64,000 nt of DNA, from NCBI GenBank assembly GCA_000827205.1, contig KN832556.1:1461849-1525848 (forward strand), read 5' to 3'. The DNA comes from Plicaturopsis crispa FD-325 SS-3 (lineage: Eukaryota; Basidiomycota; Agaricomycetes; Amylocorticiales; Amylocorticiaceae). The translations under genes and the position numbers were made by a program. The notes beneath the pieces are model-generated. The model made no database searches and was not told the origin of the DNA. It saw only the letters and a list, made by a program, of their open reading frames with translations. Positions 60,697-64,000 of this stretch are shown here, in pieces (the stretch's first letter is position 1; the number at the start of each line of letters is the position of its first letter).

Positions 60697-61238
60697 TGCG
60701 AGATATTGTACGAGGAACACTGGAGGAAATACAGGAGGAAGGAGAAATTGTGGAGGAGGGATTGCAAGGAGGCGCGTTTAGCACTCTTCCCACGCTACTA
60801 ATTGGGCGGAAAGACGTCGCGTGGCTGTTCCGCGACGCCAACAACTTGAAGCGCGGTCTCTGAAGAAAAGCGAATTTAAAGGCATCCGCAGAAACATGGG
60901 AAGAACAAATCATAAAGTCCTCTGCATTAACCATACAGACTTCGGGCAGCTCACCTAGTTTTCGTTGTGTCCTTCCGACTTGATTGTAGAAGAACGTCGA
61001 AAGCGATCGTTCCGACACCAGTCCACCGTCACAAGACGGATCAGGCCCTCTTTGTGCCGGTGCCCTCCGCCAAGTAATATCTCTTGGCCTCCTCCTCCTC
61101 GTTAATCGTCTTTCTTTACCTATTTTTCTGCCACTTGGCTGGTCATTTCTATTTTTGCTGCACGTCGTAGTGGGTCGTGGGCAGCGTTACGGAATACGAA
61201 GGCCCCACGAGCTGACGCGAACAGAGCAAGCGCCCGTT
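60697..61238. promoter_or_regulatory. Divergent promoter region SmD3 / ClC
   Basis: 542 bp between divergent starts; pyrimidine-rich towards the ClC gene (TCCTCCTCCTCG near 61088). No specific site recognised. Confidence 0.45.
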
Positions 61239-64000
61239 ATGGTCAACGAAGCCGAACAAGAACTTGGTCCTGGCCCCTCGGGTCCCTTCAGCCCACCAGC
61301 TTCTACAGCGTGGCGTCGACAACGTCTTTTACGCCTGGGAAGTAGCAATACAACAGCTACTGTCGCTGGACTGCCCGTTGGACACAGCGACGACGACTCT
61401 GTCGCGCCGCTGCGGCCACATAGATCGTCCGCTTCGTTGCGTCCGAACAAATCGTCGTCTTCGCTGCCGGCGGATGAAACCGCGCCTCTGCGTGGAGGTC
61501 AAGGCAATTCGTACGGCACACTTCCGCACCCACGAGCACGATCCAAACCGCCCAAAGGCGCCAAGTCGGACTTCCGCTCTCGACATGGCCTCCCCTCTCT
61601 TCCCTCACTTGATGTCCCGAGAGGATACCTATCCAATCCTACATCACCTCGAATACACTCACCGGTCCTCACGCGCGATCGCTCCTACTTCAATATCATC
61701 AAGGCGCAGCGCCCGATTTCGGCGTACGATGCGCCATTAGTCTCTGGCGCTAAAGTCGACGACGATGCAGAAGTAGACGCGAAAACGAACGGGGTCCGCG
61801 TGTGGTACGCGTCCTACAGCTCTATTGACTGGCTGCACGACGCAATCAAAGACTCCGTCCGCCACTCCCGTCTCCGAAGACGGAAATCCATACGCTCGCG
61901 CATTCGTTTGATCATCGACAAGAGCATGGGATGGATTATCGTCACAATTGTTGGTTTCCTGACGGCCGTAGTTGCCTACCTTGTCGTACGCACAGAGCAA
62001 TGGATGTTCCACGCCAAGGAAGGTTACTGCGGCACGGGATGGTGGAAGAGGATGAATTACTGCTGTCCAGTCGAGGAAATCAACGGACAGTTGATTTCGG
62101 GAGGGAGTGAGAGTGAGCCTTGCGACGATTGGAAATCGTGGGGAGAGGTCCTGGGGCCAGGAGACGGAACAGGTTTCGAAAGCGAAATTATAAAGTATGT
62201 TATGTATGGAGCTATCGCGGTGAGCCGGCATTCATACACCCCACAGAGCCGTGCTTGCTGATACACCGTCTCTTTAGATCCTACTAGCTGTTGTATCTGG
62301 TCTACTCACCATCCATTTGACTGCTTCCTCGTCTTTCCTCACTCGCAAGGAATCTGGCGTCCTTGCTCCTGGATTTAACGATAACAATAAGGACGAGGAG
62401 TCCACTGTTGCTAGTGAGCCGAAACGCAAGATAAGCTACTACGTATGCCTTACACGTATATCCTCGGACAATGCACTGATATAAGCCCTTGCATAGGCTG
62501 CTGGAAGTGGAATACCGGAGATCAAAACGATCCTTTCAGGTTAGCCACGCTCTCAAGGCTTGTCTACGGTGGCCTCATATCCTCATTCGCAGGCTTCGTT
62601 ATCCACGGCTACCTCGGTGGTAGGGTGCTGTTCACAAAGTCTTTAGGACTGGCGCTGTCTGTAGCGTCGGGGCTCTCATTGGGTACGCCCGACATATGTT
62701 GCGTTGATACTTGGTCTGTTAATGCATACTTCAGGGAAGGAAGGACCGTTTGTGCATATCGCCAGTTGCATAGGCAACATCATCAGTCGTTACGTTGGTA
62801 AATACGAGAATAACGAAGGTAAATTGCTACTTCTTTCTCTGCCTTTGTCGATCATCTGTTGAACACTTTACCAGCCAAACGCAGAGAAATACTGAGTGCG
62901 GCTTGTGCTGCTGGTGTCGCCGTGGCTTTCGGAGCACCCATCGGAGGAACCCTTTTCAGCTTGGAGGAAGTTTCCTACTTCTTCCCGCCGAAAGTTATGT
63001 GGCGGAGGTATGCATGATCCTGTTTCCACCTTGTGATGGGGTCTGAGACAGAGTGTGTTTGGAACGTAGCTTTTTCTGTGCGATGATTGCTGCCATCACA
63101 CTACGGTTCCTAAATCCGTTCGGGACGGGCAAGCTTGTTCTTTTCCAGGTTACATATGACAAAGTGTGGCGCATAGTTGCATGGATGTCTTGATAACTCT
63201 GACGTGGTTATCAACAGGATTGGCATGCTTACGAGCTTATCTTCTTCCTGCTGCTTGGCGTGTTCGGGGTAAGACATTTGCTGTTCCTTGTCATATGCAA
63301 CGACTCATCGTTATGTAGGGTGTGTATGGCGCATACTTCTCCAAACTCAACTACCGCTGGAGTAGGCACGTGCGGAACAAGACATGGATGAAGAACCACC
63401 CGATAGCCGAGATCGTTCTCGTACGCAGTGACACACTTCCTTGTACCCTAACTCTCGCTCACAAGCCCTCAATCCTTAGATCACTGTAGCCACCACAGCG
63501 CTTTGCTTCGTCAACACCTACACGAGCATCGGCGGCACCGAGCTCGTCTACAAGCTCTTCGCGGAATGCCGCACGGGCAGCGGCAACACGCACTCCGGCC
63601 TATGCGTGCTCGATCCCGGCTCCGTCGCGGCCATATGGCCGGTTGTGCGTGCCATCCTCGTCGCGATGGTCATCAAGGCCGCCCTCACTGTCGTGACGTT
63701 CGGTATCAAGGTGCCCGCGGGCATCTTCATACCGACGCTCGGCGTGGGTGCGTGCGCCGGGCGGATCATGGGCATCGGCATGCAGTGGCTGCAGTATCGG
63801 TATCCCGACAACCGCGTGTTCGAAGTCTGCGGAGGGGACATGGACTGTGTCATCCCTGGATTGTATGCCATGGTCGGCGCCGCTGCCGCATTGTCAGGTG
63901 TCACGGTGCGCCCGGGTTGCTGGCGGCTTGTTTTGTGCTTTGACTGATGTGATACGTAGCGCACAACGGTATCGTTGGCTGTGATTATGTTTGAGCTGAC
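61239..64000 (+). CDS. ClC-type chloride/proton antiporter (3' partial)
   Basis: Eleven exons seen, cut by the right edge: 61239-62219, 62278-62442, 62497-62539, 62593-62682, 62735-62818, 62875-63007, 63070-63163, 63218-63268, 63319-63420, 63480-63905 and 63960-. A disordered Ser/Pro N-terminus of about 180 residues precedes [11 protein letters not shown] and the first membrane helix ([20 protein letters not shown]). The three anion-pathway motifs are intact: [14 protein letters not shown] and [16 protein letters not shown]. The gating Glu (GKEGP) and the proton Glu ([10 protein letters not shown]) are both present, so this is an exchanger of the Gef1/CLC-3-5 group, expected on Golgi or endosomes. 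C-terminal CBS domains would lie outside the window. Confidence 0.93.

Noticed and set aside
1-64000. CRISPR arrays, operons, tRNA or rRNA genes, or a secondary-metabolite cluster
   Set aside because: No regularly spaced repeats, no tRNA-like cloverleaf noticed, and gene content is housekeeping without PKS, NRPS, terpene or P450 genes.

Overview
This window is nuclear DNA of a filamentous basidiomycete, most likely a mushroom-forming or wood-decay Agaricomycete. The genes are dense, lie on both strands, and are cut by many introns of about 45-60 bp with GT(A/G)NGT donors. Gene content is eukaryotic and fungal: Csf1, Fun30, Alg14, Bet5, a Zn2Cys6 regulator, DUF1746, DUF2786 and OsmC. Two F-box proteins of the kind abundant in mushrooms are also present. 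Exon models were built by hand from conserved protein sequence and frame continuity. Every multi-exon model reported as resolved sums to a multiple of three.

Layout. 1-10.3 kb: the C-terminal end of a TOP3-like topoisomerase, malate synthase with a paired Mig1/CreA-type promoter motif, an F-box gene, a PB1-like protein, a second F-box gene and a hemerythrin-like protein with a 17-nt exon. 10.3-20 kb: a hairpin-rich noncoding stretch, splicing factor SF3B3/RSE1, then two tandem OsmC/Ohr paralogues. The second paralogue is interrupted by a 1,480-bp LTR element with identical 201-bp LTRs and one unfamiliar ORF. 20-31.5 kb: an 18-exon CSF1/BLTP1 lipid-transfer gene facing a tiny CX9C gene of NDUFAF8 type. 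31.5-41.3 kb: a DUF1746 (Dsc4-like) protein, two unrecognised membrane proteins, TRAPPC1/Bet5 and the Fun30/SMARCAD1 remodeller. 41.3-50.2 kb: a sparser part with a mitochondrial carrier-like gene, a Zn2Cys6 regulator and two loci I could only partly resolve. 50.2-64 kb: U2AF1, ALG14, APC8/CDC23, a GLTSCR1-domain protein, a DUF2786 protein, SmD3 with a 6-nt exon, and the start of a ClC chloride/proton antiporter cut by the window edge.

These are mostly housekeeping genes and show no operon or biosynthetic cluster. Three core splicing proteins (SF3B3, U2AF1, SmD3) happen to lie in a window that also shows unusual splicing: 6-nt and 17-nt exons, three introns best explained by GC-AG boundaries, and one oversized intron. 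The most unusual object is the small LTR element with its own ORF, sitting inside an OsmC paralogue that already carries serine at the second active-site cysteine position.
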